Assembly: GCF_003011125.1 (NCBI RefSeq)
Contig: NZ_PXVC01000005.1
Coordinates: 26,786-90,785, forward strand
DNA length: 64,000 nt
DNA from: Synechococcus lacustris str. Tous
GTDB lineage: Bacteria > Cyanobacteriota > Cyanobacteriia > PCC-6307 > Cyanobiaceae
Direction of reading: 5' to 3'
The position numbers and the translations under genes were made by a program. The notes under the pieces were generated by a model. The model saw only the letters and a list, made by a program, of their open reading frames with translations, was not told the origin of the DNA and did no database searches. Positions 1 to 8,905 of the stretch are shown here, in pieces; within the stretch, counting starts at the first letter, position 1; every line of letters starts with the position of its first letter.

Positions 1-254
1 ATATTTAATTCAGCAACTATGGAACGGGGGGCATTTTTTGTACTCAGGGCACCGCGCCACTGGCGCGGCATGGTGCCAACTAAATATTGGGCATAGGCCT
101 CTGGATCGAAATTATCAACTTGAATGCGATCTGCATTAAGGGGATCCAAGGGCTCCAATCTGAGCAAACCAGAATCCACCCCAGCGGGTGGTTTAAATGG
201 CACAAAAGCCGGCGGTGTTGCCGCTAGCAGGGGCAAGGTAAGCAACAGCGGCAT
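1..254 (-). CDS. Secreted protein of unknown function, 3' end outside window
   Basis: An open frame runs on the minus strand from an ATG at 254 to the window edge (84 codons seen). The first ~15 residues are hydrophobic (MPLLLTLPLLAATPPAF), resembling a signal peptide. They are followed by a Pro-rich stretch and a mixed polar region containing DPEAYAQYLVGTMPRQWRG. I do not recognise the family. It is transcribed divergently from thiG across a 91-bp gap holding a perfect 14-bp palindrome. The C-terminus lies beyond the window, so length and domains cannot be judged. It is probably exported to the periplasm or thylakoid lumen. Confidence 0.6.
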   Translation of the reverse strand, partial: MPLLLTLPLLAATPPAFVPFKPPAGVDSGLLRLEPLDPLNADRIQVDNFDPEAYAQYLVGTMPRQWRGALSTKNAPRSIVAELN

Positions 255-282
255 CACAGGATGGAGCTCTGCCCAAACCGTA

Positions 283-296
283 GGGGGTTAACCCCC
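283..296. promoter_or_regulatory. Perfect 14-bp palindrome in a divergent promoter region
   Basis: The sequence GGGGGTTAACCCCC is a perfect inverted repeat with no loop. It lies between the divergent starts of the secreted protein (254, minus) and thiG (346, plus). With no spacer it would form a poor RNA hairpin, so a dimeric DNA-binding-protein site is the likelier reading if it is functional. There is no direct evidence for a specific regulator. Confidence 0.3.
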
Positions 297-345
297 ATAA
301 ATGGCTTTCGCCCCGCCAGCTCTTGATCCGTTCTGCCCCCCAGCC

Positions 346-1164
346 ATGCAAAACAACAACATGATTACCACTGCAGATCCACTGCTAATTGGCGGCCGAG
401 AGTTCAGCAGCCGTTTGATCACCGGCACCGGCAAATATCCAAGCATCGATGCCTTGCAGCAAAGCATTACCGCCAGTGCCTGTGAAATCGTTACGGTTGC
501 CGTAAGGCGTGTGCAAAGCAATGCCCAAGGCCATGGCGGCCTGATGGAAGCAATCGATTGGTCGAAAATCTGGATGCTGCCCAACACCGCAGGTTGTGCC
601 ACCGCCGCAGAGGCGATCAGGGTGGCCCACCTAGGACGGGAACTAGCGGCCCTAGCCGGCCAATCGGATAACAATTTTGTGAAGCTTGAGGTGATTCCCC
701 CAGGGCCCCACCTGCTGCCGGATCCAATCGGCACCCTGGAGGCCGCTGAAACCCTTGTGAAGGAAGGCTTTGCCGTGCTGCCTTATATCCATGCCGACCC
801 AGTGCTTGCCCAAAGGCTGGAGCAGGTTGGTTGCGTAACGGTGATGCCGCTGGCCTCACCGATCGGCAGTGGCCAAGGCCTAGCCAACTTGGCCAATATC
901 CGTTTGATCATCGAAGCAGCCCAGGTTCCCGTGGTGGTTGATGCCGGCATCGGCATACCCAGCGACGCTGCCCTCGCGATGGAAATGGGCGCTGATGCCG
1001 TTTTGATCAATAGCGCCATTGCCCTGAGCGCCAACCCCGCCCGCATGGCCAGGGCCATGGCTTTGGCCACCACCGCAGGCCGCGAGGCCCTGCTGGCCGG
1101 TGCAATGCCCCGCCGCAGGGAAGCAAGTGCCAGCTCACCAACAACCGGCTTGGTGGGCAGTTGA
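346..1164 (+). CDS. thiG: Thiazole synthase ThiG
   Basis: ThiG builds the thiazole phosphate moiety of thiamine from 1-deoxyxylulose-5-phosphate, dehydroglycine and ThiS thiocarboxylate in the cytoplasm. The protein shows the ThiG hallmarks: LITGTGKYPS near the N-terminus, VRRVQ, LPNTAGC, KLEVI with the Schiff-base lysine, LLPDPIGTLEAAE, the phosphate-binding region MPLASPIGSGQGL, and VDAGIGIPSDAALAMEMGADAVLINSA cut here only by description. The open frame extends upstream to 301, but family length and alignment favour the ATG at 346 (272 aa) or at 361. It is a single gene upstream of sqdB on the same strand. No TPP riboswitch was seen upstream. Confidence 0.93.
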   Translation: MQNNNMITTADPLLIGGREFSSRLITGTGKYPSIDALQQSITASACEIVTVAVRRVQSNAQGHGGLMEAIDWSKIWMLPNTAGCATAAEAIRVAHLGRELAALAGQSDNNFVKLEVIPPGPHLLPDPIGTLEAAETLVKEGFAVLPYIHADPVLAQRLEQVGCVTVMPLASPIGSGQGLANLANIRLIIEAAQVPVVVDAGIGIPSDAALAMEMGADAVLINSAIALSANPARMARAMALATTAGREALLAGAMPRRREASASSPTTGLVGS

Positions 1165-1255
1165 TCCAAGCATCTGGGGCCCTTTGCAATTCCTACCGGG
1201 ATCCCTGTAGTAGCTTGCCCTGATGGAGCCGGGCTCCAATCGACAGGAGACATGC

Positions 1256-2449
1256 GTGAAGGTCTTGGTGCTCGGTGGTGACGGCTTCTGCGGCTGGCCC
1301 TGTGCCGTGAACCTCGCAGATGGTGGCCACGATGTGGTGGTGGTAGACAACCTCAGTCGCCGCAAGATCGACATCGATCTGGAGGTTGAGTCCCTCACCC
1401 CCATCAGCAGCATCGGCGAGAGGTTGCGGGTATGGGAGGAAGTGGGCGGTAAACCAATGCGGTTTATCAACCTTGATATTGCCCAGGATTACGACCGCTT
1501 AGTGGAACTGCTGCGCCAGGAGCAACCGCAAGCGGTGGTGCATTTCGCTGAACAGCGGGCTGCTCCCTACTCGATGAAAAGCAGTGTTACAAAGCGCTAC
1601 ACCGTTGATAACAACGTAAACGGCACCCACAACCTGCTCTGCGCCATCGTTGAAAGCGGCCTGGATGTGCACATAGTGCACCTGGGCACCATGGGGGTTT
1701 ATGGCTATGGCTCCCATCGCGGTGCCACCATCCCCGAGGGTTACCTCACCGTTGAGGTGCCCCAACCAGACGGCAGCCGTTTTGTGGAAAAAATCCTGCA
1801 TCCATCGGATCCAGGCAGCGTTTATCACATGACAAAAACGCTTGATCAACTGCTTTTTCATTACTACAACAAAAACGACGGCATCCGCATCACCGACCTG
1901 CACCAGGGCATCGTGTGGGGCACCAATACAGAACAAACCAGCCGCGACCCGCGCTTAACCAACCGTTTTGATTACGACGGCGACTACGGCACCGTTTTAA
2001 ATCGCTTCTTAATGCAGGCGGCCATCGGCTATCCCCTCACCGTGCACGGCACCGGCGGTCAAACCCGCGCCTTTATCCACATCCGTGATTCCGTGCGCTG
2101 CGTGCAACTTGCCCTTGAACATCCCCCCAGCGCAGCTGAAAAGGTAAAAATCTTCAACCAGATGACCGAAAGCCATCAGGTTGGTGCCCTAGCTGAAAAA
2201 GTAGCTGCCCTCACTGGAGCGAGCATCAACTATCTGCCCAATCCCCGCAAAGAAGCGATTGAGAATGATCTGATCGTTGACAACCGCTGTTTTATCGAGC
2301 TTGGCCTTGAACCCACCACCCTCGATAACGGTTTGATGAATGAGGTGGTGGATGTGGCCAAACGCTATGCCGATCGCTGCAACCGCAGCCGGATCCCATG
2401 TGTGTCTGCCTGGACCCAAACCCAGGCCCAGGCCTTAAACCAGGGCTAA
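1256..2449 (+). CDS. sqdB: UDP-sulfoquinovose synthase SqdB
   Basis: SqdB converts UDP-glucose plus sulfite to UDP-sulfoquinovose, the head-group donor of the thylakoid sulfolipid SQDG. It is an extended SDR: the Rossmann motif GGDGFCGW lies at about residues 7-14, the catalytic Thr in HLGTMGVYG near 145, and YHMTK (Tyr about 190, Lys about 194). A frame open from 1223 exists, but the GTG at 1256 follows AGGAGA at 1245-1250 and yields the usual N-terminus MKVLVLGGDG (397 aa, family length about 400). The stop is 4 bp before sqdX, so the two form an operon covering both steps of SQDG synthesis. Confidence 0.96.
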   Translation: MKVLVLGGDGFCGWPCAVNLADGGHDVVVVDNLSRRKIDIDLEVESLTPISSIGERLRVWEEVGGKPMRFINLDIAQDYDRLVELLRQEQPQAVVHFAEQRAAPYSMKSSVTKRYTVDNNVNGTHNLLCAIVESGLDVHIVHLGTMGVYGYGSHRGATIPEGYLTVEVPQPDGSRFVEKILHPSDPGSVYHMTKTLDQLLFHYYNKNDGIRITDLHQGIVWGTNTEQTSRDPRLTNRFDYDGDYGTVLNRFLMQAAIGYPLTVHGTGGQTRAFIHIRDSVRCVQLALEHPPSAAEKVKIFNQMTESHQVGALAEKVAALTGASINYLPNPRKEAIENDLIVDNRCFIELGLEPTTLDNGLMNEVVDVAKRYADRCNRSRIPCVSAWTQTQAQALNQG

Positions 2450-2453
2450 GGCT

Positions 2454-3605
2454 TTGAAAATTGCCTTCTTCACCGAAACCTTTCTGCCCAAGGTGGATGG
2501 GATTGTTACCAGGCTCACCCGCACGGTTGAGCAACTGGTAATTGCTGGCGATGAGGTGTTGGTTTTTTGCCCAGAGGGGGCACCCAGCAGTTTTGCCGGT
2601 GCCCGCATCGTTGGGGTGCCAGCGATGCCGCTGCCCCTATACCCCGAGCTCAAATTGGCCCTGCCACGGCCAGCGGTATCTGATGCCCTCGATCAATTTC
2701 AACCTGATCTGGTGCATGTTGTTAACCCAGCCGTGTTGGGTTTAGGGGGCATTTGGCTGGCAAAAACCCGTGAATTACCACTGGTGGCCAGCTATCACAC
2801 CCATCTGCCCAAATACCTCGAGCACTACGGCATGGGCATGTTGGAGCCGCTGCTTTGGGAATTGCTCAAGGCGGCCCACAACCAAGCTCAGCTGAATCTC
2901 TGCACTTCAACGGCCATGGTGGCTGAATTGCGCAGCCATGGCATTCAACACACCGCCCTTTGGCAACGGGGTGTTGATACCGATCTATTTCAACCGGAAC
3001 GGGCTCGGCCTGAAATTCGCAACCGCTTGCTTGGCAACCACAGCAACAGCGATGCCCTTTTGCTTTATGTGGGCCGCCTATCAGCTGAAAAACAAATTGA
3101 ACGGATTCGGCCCGTGCTTGATGCCCTTCCCCAAGCCCGTTTGGCTTTGGTGGGTGATGGACCCCATCGGCAGCAGTTGGAAAAAGTATTTGCCGGCACC
3201 GCCACCACCTTTGTGGGTTACCTAGGGGGGGAGGAACTGGCTGGCGCCTATGCCAGCGCTGATGCCTTCCTGTTCCCCTCCAGCACTGAAACCCTAGGCC
3301 TGGTGCTACTGGAAGCTATGGCCGCCGGCAGCCCGGTGGTGGCCGCCCGCCGCGGCGGCATCCCCGACATCGTTACCGATGGTGTTAATGGCTGCCTATA
3401 CGAACCGGATGGCCCGAGCGATGGGGCTGCCAGCTTGATTGCTGCCACTAAACGGCTACTGGGTAACCACAATGAGCGGCAGCAACTGCGGCAGCAGGCC
3501 AGGGCGGAAGCGGAACGCTGGGGTTGGGCTGGCGCCACCGCTCAACTGCGCAATTACTACGGCCAGGTGGTGGGTTTAGCGCCTGAATTAGTTAAAGCAG
3601 CTTGA
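2454..3605 (+). CDS. sqdX: Sulfoquinovosyltransferase SqdX
   Basis: This GT4-family glycosyltransferase moves sulfoquinovose from UDP to diacylglycerol to make SQDG at the thylakoid or inner membrane. Visible features are the N-terminal MKIAFFTETFLPKVDG motif, SYHTHLPKYLEHYG in the acceptor domain, the donor-domain motifs LLYVGRLSAEK and LVGDGP, and an E-x7-E motif (SSTETLGLVLLEAMAAG) near residue 279. It starts with TTG at 2454, 4 bp after sqdB, and is 383 aa, typical for the family. Its last 49 bp overlap the convergent 3' end of mrdA, so the C-terminal coding sequences of the two genes share DNA. Confidence 0.95.
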   Translation: MKIAFFTETFLPKVDGIVTRLTRTVEQLVIAGDEVLVFCPEGAPSSFAGARIVGVPAMPLPLYPELKLALPRPAVSDALDQFQPDLVHVVNPAVLGLGGIWLAKTRELPLVASYHTHLPKYLEHYGMGMLEPLLWELLKAAHNQAQLNLCTSTAMVAELRSHGIQHTALWQRGVDTDLFQPERARPEIRNRLLGNHSNSDALLLYVGRLSAEKQIERIRPVLDALPQARLALVGDGPHRQQLEKVFAGTATTFVGYLGGEELAGAYASADAFLFPSSTETLGLVLLEAMAAGSPVVAARRGGIPDIVTDGVNGCLYEPDGPSDGAASLIAATKRLLGNHNERQQLRQQARAEAERWGWAGATAQLRNYYGQVVGLAPELVKAA

Positions 3606-5353
3606 GCTGGCATTTTTTTAAAAAATACCTCCATTAGTTTTTTCACCATCGGCGCTGAAACCGTACCGCCATAACCACCGCTATTTTCGGCAAACGCAAC
3701 GATCACAAGCTGCGGCTTTTCGGCTGGGGCATAGCCACCAAACCAGGCATGGTCTGGCCTGGGTGGATCCTCGCCAGTGCCGGTTTTACCTGCCACTGCC
3801 GGCAGATTTGGATCGGCTAGCACCTTTGCCGTACCTTCCGTTACGGCGCGGCGCAGGCCTTGATGCAACATCTTGATTGTGTCTGCTTTTAAACCCATTC
3901 CTTGCGGTTTTGGCACATGCTTACCCTCCACCAAATGGGGTGTTACCAAATTGCCACCATTTGCTACCGCTGCATATAAACGAGCCATTTGTAATGGTGT
4001 TACCTGCAATGCTCCCTGGCCAATTGCAGAGGTAATTGTGTCTACGGGCGTCCAAGCTTCTTTCAATACCTGCTTTTTCCAGGCGGCATCACCTAGCAAA
4101 CCAGGTGATTCTTCCGTTTTTAATTCAATACCCGTATAACTGCCATAACCAAAACGCCTAGCCGCCTTAAATAATTCCGCCTCACCCACCTTTAAACCAA
4201 CCTGGTAATAGAAACTATTACTACTAACTGCTAGGGCCAAGGGAAAGCCAATCGCCCCAAAACTACCGTGGTCGCCGTAGCACATCCCCGCATAGCAAAA
4301 TGAATTAAAGGTTGGCAATGTTGATTTAGCATTCATCAAGCCAGATTCAATACCTGCGGCGGTGGTAACAATCTTGAAGGTGCTGGCCGGTGGAAATCCC
4401 TGCAGCGCCCTATTTAATAATGGAGCCTCAGTTCGATTAAGAAATTTCCACTCGGCTGTGTTGATATTACGCGAAAATATATTTGGATCATAATTAGGTT
4501 TACTTGCCATTGCTCGCACCGCTCCGGTGCGAGGATCTAAGGCAACGATCGCTCCTTTTGCAACGGTTCCCAAGGCCTCATCTGCAGCCCGTTGTAGATC
4601 CAAATCCAAGGTGAGGGTGAGATCTTTTCCTGCTTTTGCCTGCTTATCACCCAATACCCTTTGCACCTCACCGGCAGCATTAACCTCCAATTGCTGGCCT
4701 CCCCATTCGCCCCTTAGGTGATTTTCATATACAGCTTCTATGCCGATGCGGCCAATGCGATCTTGGATGCGGTAACCCTTCTCTTCTAAATACTGATATT
4801 CAGCATCAGTAATTGGGCTGGTGTAACCCAACACATGGGCACCGAGGGCGCCGTAGGTATAGGAGCGGCGATAATCCTGATCCACTTGTAAACCCTGTAA
4901 ATTCGCCTGTTGTTCCTTTAAACGCAGCACCTGATCAGGTTTTAAATCAGCGATTAATTCAATGCGATAACCATCGGGGTTAAGGCCACTTTGGCGCTGA
5001 TGATTTAAACGATCAGCCGGTATTTGCAGCAAATTAGCTAAACGCGGTTGCAGTTGCTGCCAGCGGGCATCATTGAGCTCCTTAGGTAATAAATAAAGGT
5101 TATAGGTGAGGCGATTACCGGCCATCAACCGGCCGCGGCGATCCAATAACCTGCCCCGCATTGGCGAACGGGGCACTAGGCGCACCCGGTTTTCATCGGC
5201 CAATACGCGATTTTCGCTGCCATGGGCCAATTGCAACCAGGCCAATCGGCCTGCCATTGCAGTTAATAGGGCAATAATAAAAATCAGCAGCAAAGCCGGC
5301 TGTTGATCCATGCCGCTAAAACGCTGGCCTCGGCGCCCCATGGACGGGGTCAT
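3557..5353 (-). CDS. mrdA: Penicillin-binding protein 2 (peptidoglycan transpeptidase)
   Basis: This class B PBP cross-links peptidoglycan during cell elongation. It has one N-terminal membrane anchor (about residues 19-38), a dimerisation domain beginning RGRLLDRRGRLMAGN, and the transpeptidase domain with STFK (Ser about 323), SSNS (about 377) and KTGTGE (about 522). At 598 aa it is normal length. Start ATG 5353 overlaps the TGA of the upstream small gene (ATGA), suggesting translational coupling. Its 3' end overlaps the convergent sqdX by 49 bp, which leaves no room for a separate terminator between them. Confidence 0.95.
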   Translation of the reverse strand: MTPSMGRRGQRFSGMDQQPALLLIFIIALLTAMAGRLAWLQLAHGSENRVLADENRVRLVPRSPMRGRLLDRRGRLMAGNRLTYNLYLLPKELNDARWQQLQPRLANLLQIPADRLNHQRQSGLNPDGYRIELIADLKPDQVLRLKEQQANLQGLQVDQDYRRSYTYGALGAHVLGYTSPITDAEYQYLEEKGYRIQDRIGRIGIEAVYENHLRGEWGGQQLEVNAAGEVQRVLGDKQAKAGKDLTLTLDLDLQRAADEALGTVAKGAIVALDPRTGAVRAMASKPNYDPNIFSRNINTAEWKFLNRTEAPLLNRALQGFPPASTFKIVTTAAGIESGLMNAKSTLPTFNSFCYAGMCYGDHGSFGAIGFPLALAVSSNSFYYQVGLKVGEAELFKAARRFGYGSYTGIELKTEESPGLLGDAAWKKQVLKEAWTPVDTITSAIGQGALQVTPLQMARLYAAVANGGNLVTPHLVEGKHVPKPQGMGLKADTIKMLHQGLRRAVTEGTAKVLADPNLPAVAGKTGTGEDPPRPDHAWFGGYAPAEKPQLVIVAFAENSGGYGGTVSAPMVKKLMEVFFKKMPAQAALTNSGAKPTTWP

Positions 5354-5580
5354 TTAATCAATAGTTTTTGCAATGCACTTAAACGCTTTGAAATAGCAGC
5401 TAAGCGCTCACTTAAATCAACTGTTTCTGCAGGTGGTTCTGAAACGGTTACCTGCACCGTTACTAAATCGTTGCTATCAACAGGTGCACCTTGAAACTTT
5501 GCCAAGGCCTCCTGCACAAGCCGTTGGGCCGCCTGCAACCCCAAGTTCAAAAGCGGATTCGAGGTTGGGGATTGGCTCAT
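5350..5580 (-). CDS. Small conserved-looking protein upstream of mrdA
   Basis: A 76-residue protein starting at ATG 5580 (MSQSPTSNPLLNLGLQAAQR). The middle is polar with an acidic/Thr-Val stretch, and the C-terminus (ERLAAISKRLSALQKLLIK) looks like an amphipathic coiled-coil helix. I do not recognise a family. Its stop overlaps the mrdA start by ATGA and it begins 8 bp after the upstream membrane-protein gene, so the three are probably one operon linked to the cell envelope. The frame is open further upstream to 5658, but that would overlap the preceding gene. Confidence 0.7.
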   Translation of the reverse strand: MSQSPTSNPLLNLGLQAAQRLVQEALAKFQGAPVDSNDLVTVQVTVSEPPAETVDLSERLAAISKRLSALQKLLIK

Positions 5581-5588
5581 GAGTTGCG

Positions 5589-6287
5589 TTAACGCAGCTG
5601 TTGCACACCGGGTTGCAAGATTAACGGACGGCAAAACTGTTGGGCGCCCATAAACCAACCGCCTAAACCAGCAAGCAACACCAAACCACTGATTGGCAGC
5701 AGGGCATTGCGGGTAACGGGGTCAAGGCTCCACTCCTGCCATTCCTTAAGCCAACGGTCGCGGGAGAAACGCCGCTTCTCGGCCCGTTGGGCTTGGCTGC
5801 GGCGCTTAAGCGACTTAGCCACCCAGCGCTCAAAGGCCCGTTTTTTTGTAACCGCCATCTTGCGCTCCAGTTCCAGCAACTGGCCAGCGGTGAGCTCAGG
5901 ATTAAAGGTACTGATCAATTCAAGGCTTTTAAGGAACATTTCCACTGCCCCTGCCTTGATAGCCCTTTCTTCTTCACTGAGGCCGTCCCACACCACCTCG
6001 GGATAGAAACGCAGTCGATTTTTTAGAATTTGCTCCTCTTCCATCTGGCCCGGTTCCCGCAGCCAGCGGTCGGTGTTGGCATCAAAGCGACGCCAATAGA
6101 GGAATGGATTCAGATAGATGGTTTTACCAGCAATCTCGATGCTGTCTTGCTGCAACCTGCGTTGCAGCTGGGGATCCTGCTGAAGCGAAGCGGTGGCGCC
6201 CACAGGTTTAGGTAAGGGGCCTAATTTTATCGCTGCTGGCAAGGGCGCACCAGTCTTGACAGATCCGCGAACCTTGGGCTGGGCCAC
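5589..6287 (-). CDS. Conserved cyanobacterial-type membrane-anchored protein, unknown function
   Basis: A 232-residue protein from a GTG at 6287. The N-terminal half is soluble and contains a YLNPFLYWRRFDANTDRWLREPGQ segment, shown here only by its key aromatic and Arg residues. A very basic middle follows (KKRAFERWVAKSLKRRSQAQ). A single hydrophobic segment (LLPISGLVLLAGLGGWFMGA) lies about 25 residues from the end, so it is likely a tail-anchored or type II membrane protein. It lies upstream of the small gene and mrdA in the same orientation. I cannot assign a function; the context suggests the cell envelope. Confidence 0.75.
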   Translation of the reverse strand: MAQPKVRGSVKTGAPLPAAIKLGPLPKPVGATASLQQDPQLQRRLQQDSIEIAGKTIYLNPFLYWRRFDANTDRWLREPGQMEEEQILKNRLRFYPEVVWDGLSEEERAIKAGAVEMFLKSLELISTFNPELTAGQLLELERKMAVTKKRAFERWVAKSLKRRSQAQRAEKRRFSRDRWLKEWQEWSLDPVTRNALLPISGLVLLAGLGGWFMGAQQFCRPLILQPGVQQLR

Positions 6288-6318
6288 CCCTGCCTGTCAA
6301 CGCCATCCATGGCCAAGT

Positions 6319-6341
6319 CCCGGTGACACAAGACCACCGGG
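6319..6341 (-). terminator. Hairpin downstream of guaA
   Basis: CCCGGTG (6319-6325) pairs perfectly with CACCGGG (6335-6341) around a 9-base loop. It begins 18 bp beyond the guaA stop on the minus strand. No U-tract follows on that strand, so it is at best a weak or RNA-stabilising terminator separating guaA from the mrdA operon. Confidence 0.4.
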
Positions 6342-6359
6342 CAACTATTACAAGCTCAA

Positions 6360-7685
6360 CTATTCCCATTCAATGGTGCCTGGGGGTTTACTGGTGATGT
6401 CGTATACAACTCGGTTAACACCCTCCACCTCATTAACAATGCGGTTTGAGATGCGTTCCATCACCTCGTAGGGCAAGCGCGACCAATCGGCGGTCATGCC
6501 ATCTTCACTGCCAACACAACGCAACACGATTGGGTAGGCATAGGTGCGTTTATCACCCATTACCCCCACACTGCGCACGGGCAAAAGCACGGCAAAGGCC
6601 TGCCAAATTTCGTGATAGAGCCCCGCATCACGCACCTCCTCCCGCACGATTAGATCTGCATCCCTAAGGATTTGTAATTTCTCCTCATTCACCTCACCCA
6701 AAATACGAATAGCAAGGCCGGGTCCGGGGAAAGGATGGCGCCTAACTATCTCCTCTGGTAAACCTAAACTACGGCCAACTTTACGCACTTCATCTTTAAA
6801 TAAACGCCGCAAAGGCTCAACAAGTTTAAACTGCAAATCCTTTGGCAAGCCTCCAACATTATGGTGACTTTTTATTTTTACTGCCACCCTTTCGCCGGTT
6901 TTTGGATCAACATTAGTGCCAGCACTTTCGATCACATCAGGGTAGAGAGTGCCCTGGGCTAAGTAATCAAAAGGCCCTAATTTTTTACCTAGTAGCACTC
7001 GCTTATCTCCCACCTGAGCTCGCACTGAGGCGATTGCCTCATCAATAAATACATCGGTGGTCCAATCGGGGGCACAGCCACAAATGTGATAAACAAAATT
7101 GCGCAATAGCGCCATGCCACAACTTGAATGCACCACCTCTGGGTGAAATTGCACGCCGTAAAGCCTGCGCTGGTGGTTGGCAACAACTGCCTCTGGAGTG
7201 TTATCGGTGTGGGCTAATCGACTAAAACCCTCTGGCAGGGCCACCACCGAATCCCCATGGCTCATCCACATGGTGGAACCATCGTCCACATTGGTTAGTA
7301 GATCGGTGGGATCATCAACCCAAAGCGGTGCTTTGCCGTATTCACCCCGCTCCGAGGCCTCCACCCGGCCCCCCAATTGCTGCACCATCAACTGCATGCC
7401 GTAGCACACACCAAGCACTGGTATTCCCAATTCCCAGAGGCCCGGATCGCTTACTGGTGCGCCATCTGCATAAACGGAATTCGGGCCACCGCTGAGGATG
7501 ATCCCCTTTGGCGCCAACTCCCGCAGCTGCTCCAATGTGGTGGTGTGGCTTAACACCAGGGAATACACCTCGGTTTCCCTCACCCTGCGGGCGATCAACT
7601 CCGAATACTGGGAGCCGAAATCGAGGATCACGATGGCTGGGCGACGCCCCTCCGCCCCCTCTAGGCCGGCCAGAGCAGCGGACAT
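6360..7685 (-). CDS. guaA: GMP synthase (glutamine-hydrolysing) with internal deletion of the ATP-PPase P-loop
   Basis: GuaA aminates XMP to GMP. The glutaminase domain is intact: Cys in GVCYGMQLM near residue 94, and the His-Glu pair in FHPEV. The C-terminal dimerisation domain is also intact ([16 protein letters not shown] to the end TIEWE). Between them the frame reads VGDKRVLLG then directly [17 protein letters not shown], with the junction at about 6981-6989 (residues 233-234). In normal GuaA the SGGVDSS P-loop and roughly 85-90 residues lie there. The protein is therefore 441 aa instead of about 525-530. The deletion is in frame and nothing else is disrupted. As read, it could not bind ATP to adenylate XMP. 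It is either a real lesion, with GMP made another way, or an assembly or sequencing collapse. The start is ATG 7685, with TTG 7691 possible. Confidence 0.85.
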   Translation of the reverse strand: MSAALAGLEGAEGRRPAIVILDFGSQYSELIARRVRETEVYSLVLSHTTTLEQLRELAPKGIILSGGPNSVYADGAPVSDPGLWELGIPVLGVCYGMQLMVQQLGGRVEASERGEYGKAPLWVDDPTDLLTNVDDGSTMWMSHGDSVVALPEGFSRLAHTDNTPEAVVANHQRRLYGVQFHPEVVHSSCGMALLRNFVYHICGCAPDWTTDVFIDEAIASVRAQVGDKRVLLGKKLGPFDYLAQGTLYPDVIESAGTNVDPKTGERVAVKIKSHHNVGGLPKDLQFKLVEPLRRLFKDEVRKVGRSLGLPEEIVRRHPFPGPGLAIRILGEVNEEKLQILRDADLIVREEVRDAGLYHEIWQAFAVLLPVRSVGVMGDKRTYAYPIVLRCVGSEDGMTADWSRLPYEVMERISNRIVNEVEGVNRVVYDITSKPPGTIEWE

Positions 7686-7709
7686 CAGCAAAAAGGCATT
7701 CGCTCTAGC

Positions 7710-8822
7710 CTAGGGGCAAGGGGGTGGAAACCAAAATTCAGCCTGGGAACCAACGGCCCATAGCCGTCTGGAGCGATCAAATAGGGCCGCCCCCGGCTTG
7801 AGGCTAGAACCCACCGTTTCCCGCAGATAGGTGCTGCAGCGCTGTTCAATGCTGGTGGCAATGCGCCGCCGCAGGCGCTGAGCAAGCAATGGTTGCTGCA
7901 GTTCCAACTGCACCATGGCCTGCTCCACCGTGGCGGCCTCCCATAATTTGTGCAGCGCTTCCCCCTGCAAACCCTCAAGGGCGGCAAGGGCTGTAAGCAC
8001 CTCCGCACGACCATCGGCCAGATGGTGATGGGTGTGAAAAATACCCCCCGCTAATTTCAATAATTTGCCGTGGTAGCCAAACAACAACAGCCGCTCCACC
8101 CCAGCCGCCGCTGCCGCCGCCAAAAGGGGCCCAAGCCAATTGCCAACCTTGAGTAATTTCGCTTCTGAGATACCCAGCTGGGGCGCCAGGTTTAAGCCGT
8201 TTTCACCCACCACCAACACCAATTCTTTGCAACCCTCAGGGGTTTCCAGCCGGCGTTGCAATTCAGCTAATGCCTGTTGCAAAGCATCTGGGCCAGCACT
8301 TTGCTGCACCTTGGCCTGGTTACCAATCAAAGCCAAACCTTCCACCACACCGAAAGCGGCATTGCTGGTGCGTTCCGCCAGAACCCTGCCCCTGGGAATA
8401 ATCAATTGCAAAACCAACTTGGCTTGCGCTGGCAGCAGCGGCAGCAAGTTGATTTCCAACAACTCACGGGCATAGCTGGATAAACAGAGCTCACCAGAAT
8501 CAGCAAATACGCCAAGGCCTTCTCCGGCCATCAGCTGCAGCCTCTGCTCGCCAGCACCCCAATGGGCCTCAACCCAAATCATTAGGCCCCTGGTGAGATC
8601 CAGGGCCGCACCCCCTTCACACACAGCCATCGCCAAACAGCGACCCTCCCCCAGGGGTGCCACCGCCTGCACTGGCAACAATTCAGGCTGCTGCGCACCT
8701 CGCTCAAGCAGCAATGGCTGTTCATCGCAGAAGGGTTCACCTAGCAATTGCTGCAGGGCTGCCCTAGCCGCGGCCGCCACCCACACCGGCAGGGTGTAAC
8801 CAGAGGCACCGAGCTCAGCCAT
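7710..8822 (-). CDS. cbiD: Cobalt-precorrin-5B C1-methyltransferase CbiD
   Basis: CbiD methylates C1 in the anaerobic (cobalt-early) corrin pathway toward (pseudo)cobalamin. The diagnostic stretch GRVLAERTSNAAFGVVEGLA lies in the middle of the protein. It is preceded by a Gly-rich N-terminal region and followed by LLLFGYHGKLLKLAGGIFHTHH, named here only by its Gly and His pattern. Length (370 aa) is normal. It lies 24 bp upstream of guaA on the same strand, so the two may be co-transcribed. It is divergent from the aminotransferase gene with 83 bp between the starts. No cobalamin riboswitch was seen. Confidence 0.92.
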   Translation of the reverse strand: MAELGASGYTLPVWVAAAARAALQQLLGEPFCDEQPLLLERGAQQPELLPVQAVAPLGEGRCLAMAVCEGGAALDLTRGLMIWVEAHWGAGEQRLQLMAGEGLGVFADSGELCLSSYARELLEINLLPLLPAQAKLVLQLIIPRGRVLAERTSNAAFGVVEGLALIGNQAKVQQSAGPDALQQALAELQRRLETPEGCKELVLVVGENGLNLAPQLGISEAKLLKVGNWLGPLLAAAAAAGVERLLLFGYHGKLLKLAGGIFHTHHHLADGRAEVLTALAALEGLQGEALHKLWEAATVEQAMVQLELQQPLLAQRLRRRIATSIEQRCSTYLRETVGSSLKPGAALFDRSRRLWAVGSQAEFWFPPPCP

Positions 8823-8905
8823 ACAGAAACGAAAGCTTCAGGGGGGAAATCGACTTATGGAGGATCATTTTTTATCCTGATCTATTGCCTCCGCCCCCCG
8901 CAGCC

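Noticed and set aside
3606..3630. A/T palindrome (seven T then six A) at the sqdX/mrdA junction
   Set aside because: A possible terminator-like A/T run, but it has no GC stem and lies inside mrdA coding sequence encoding Lys/Phe. Not supported.
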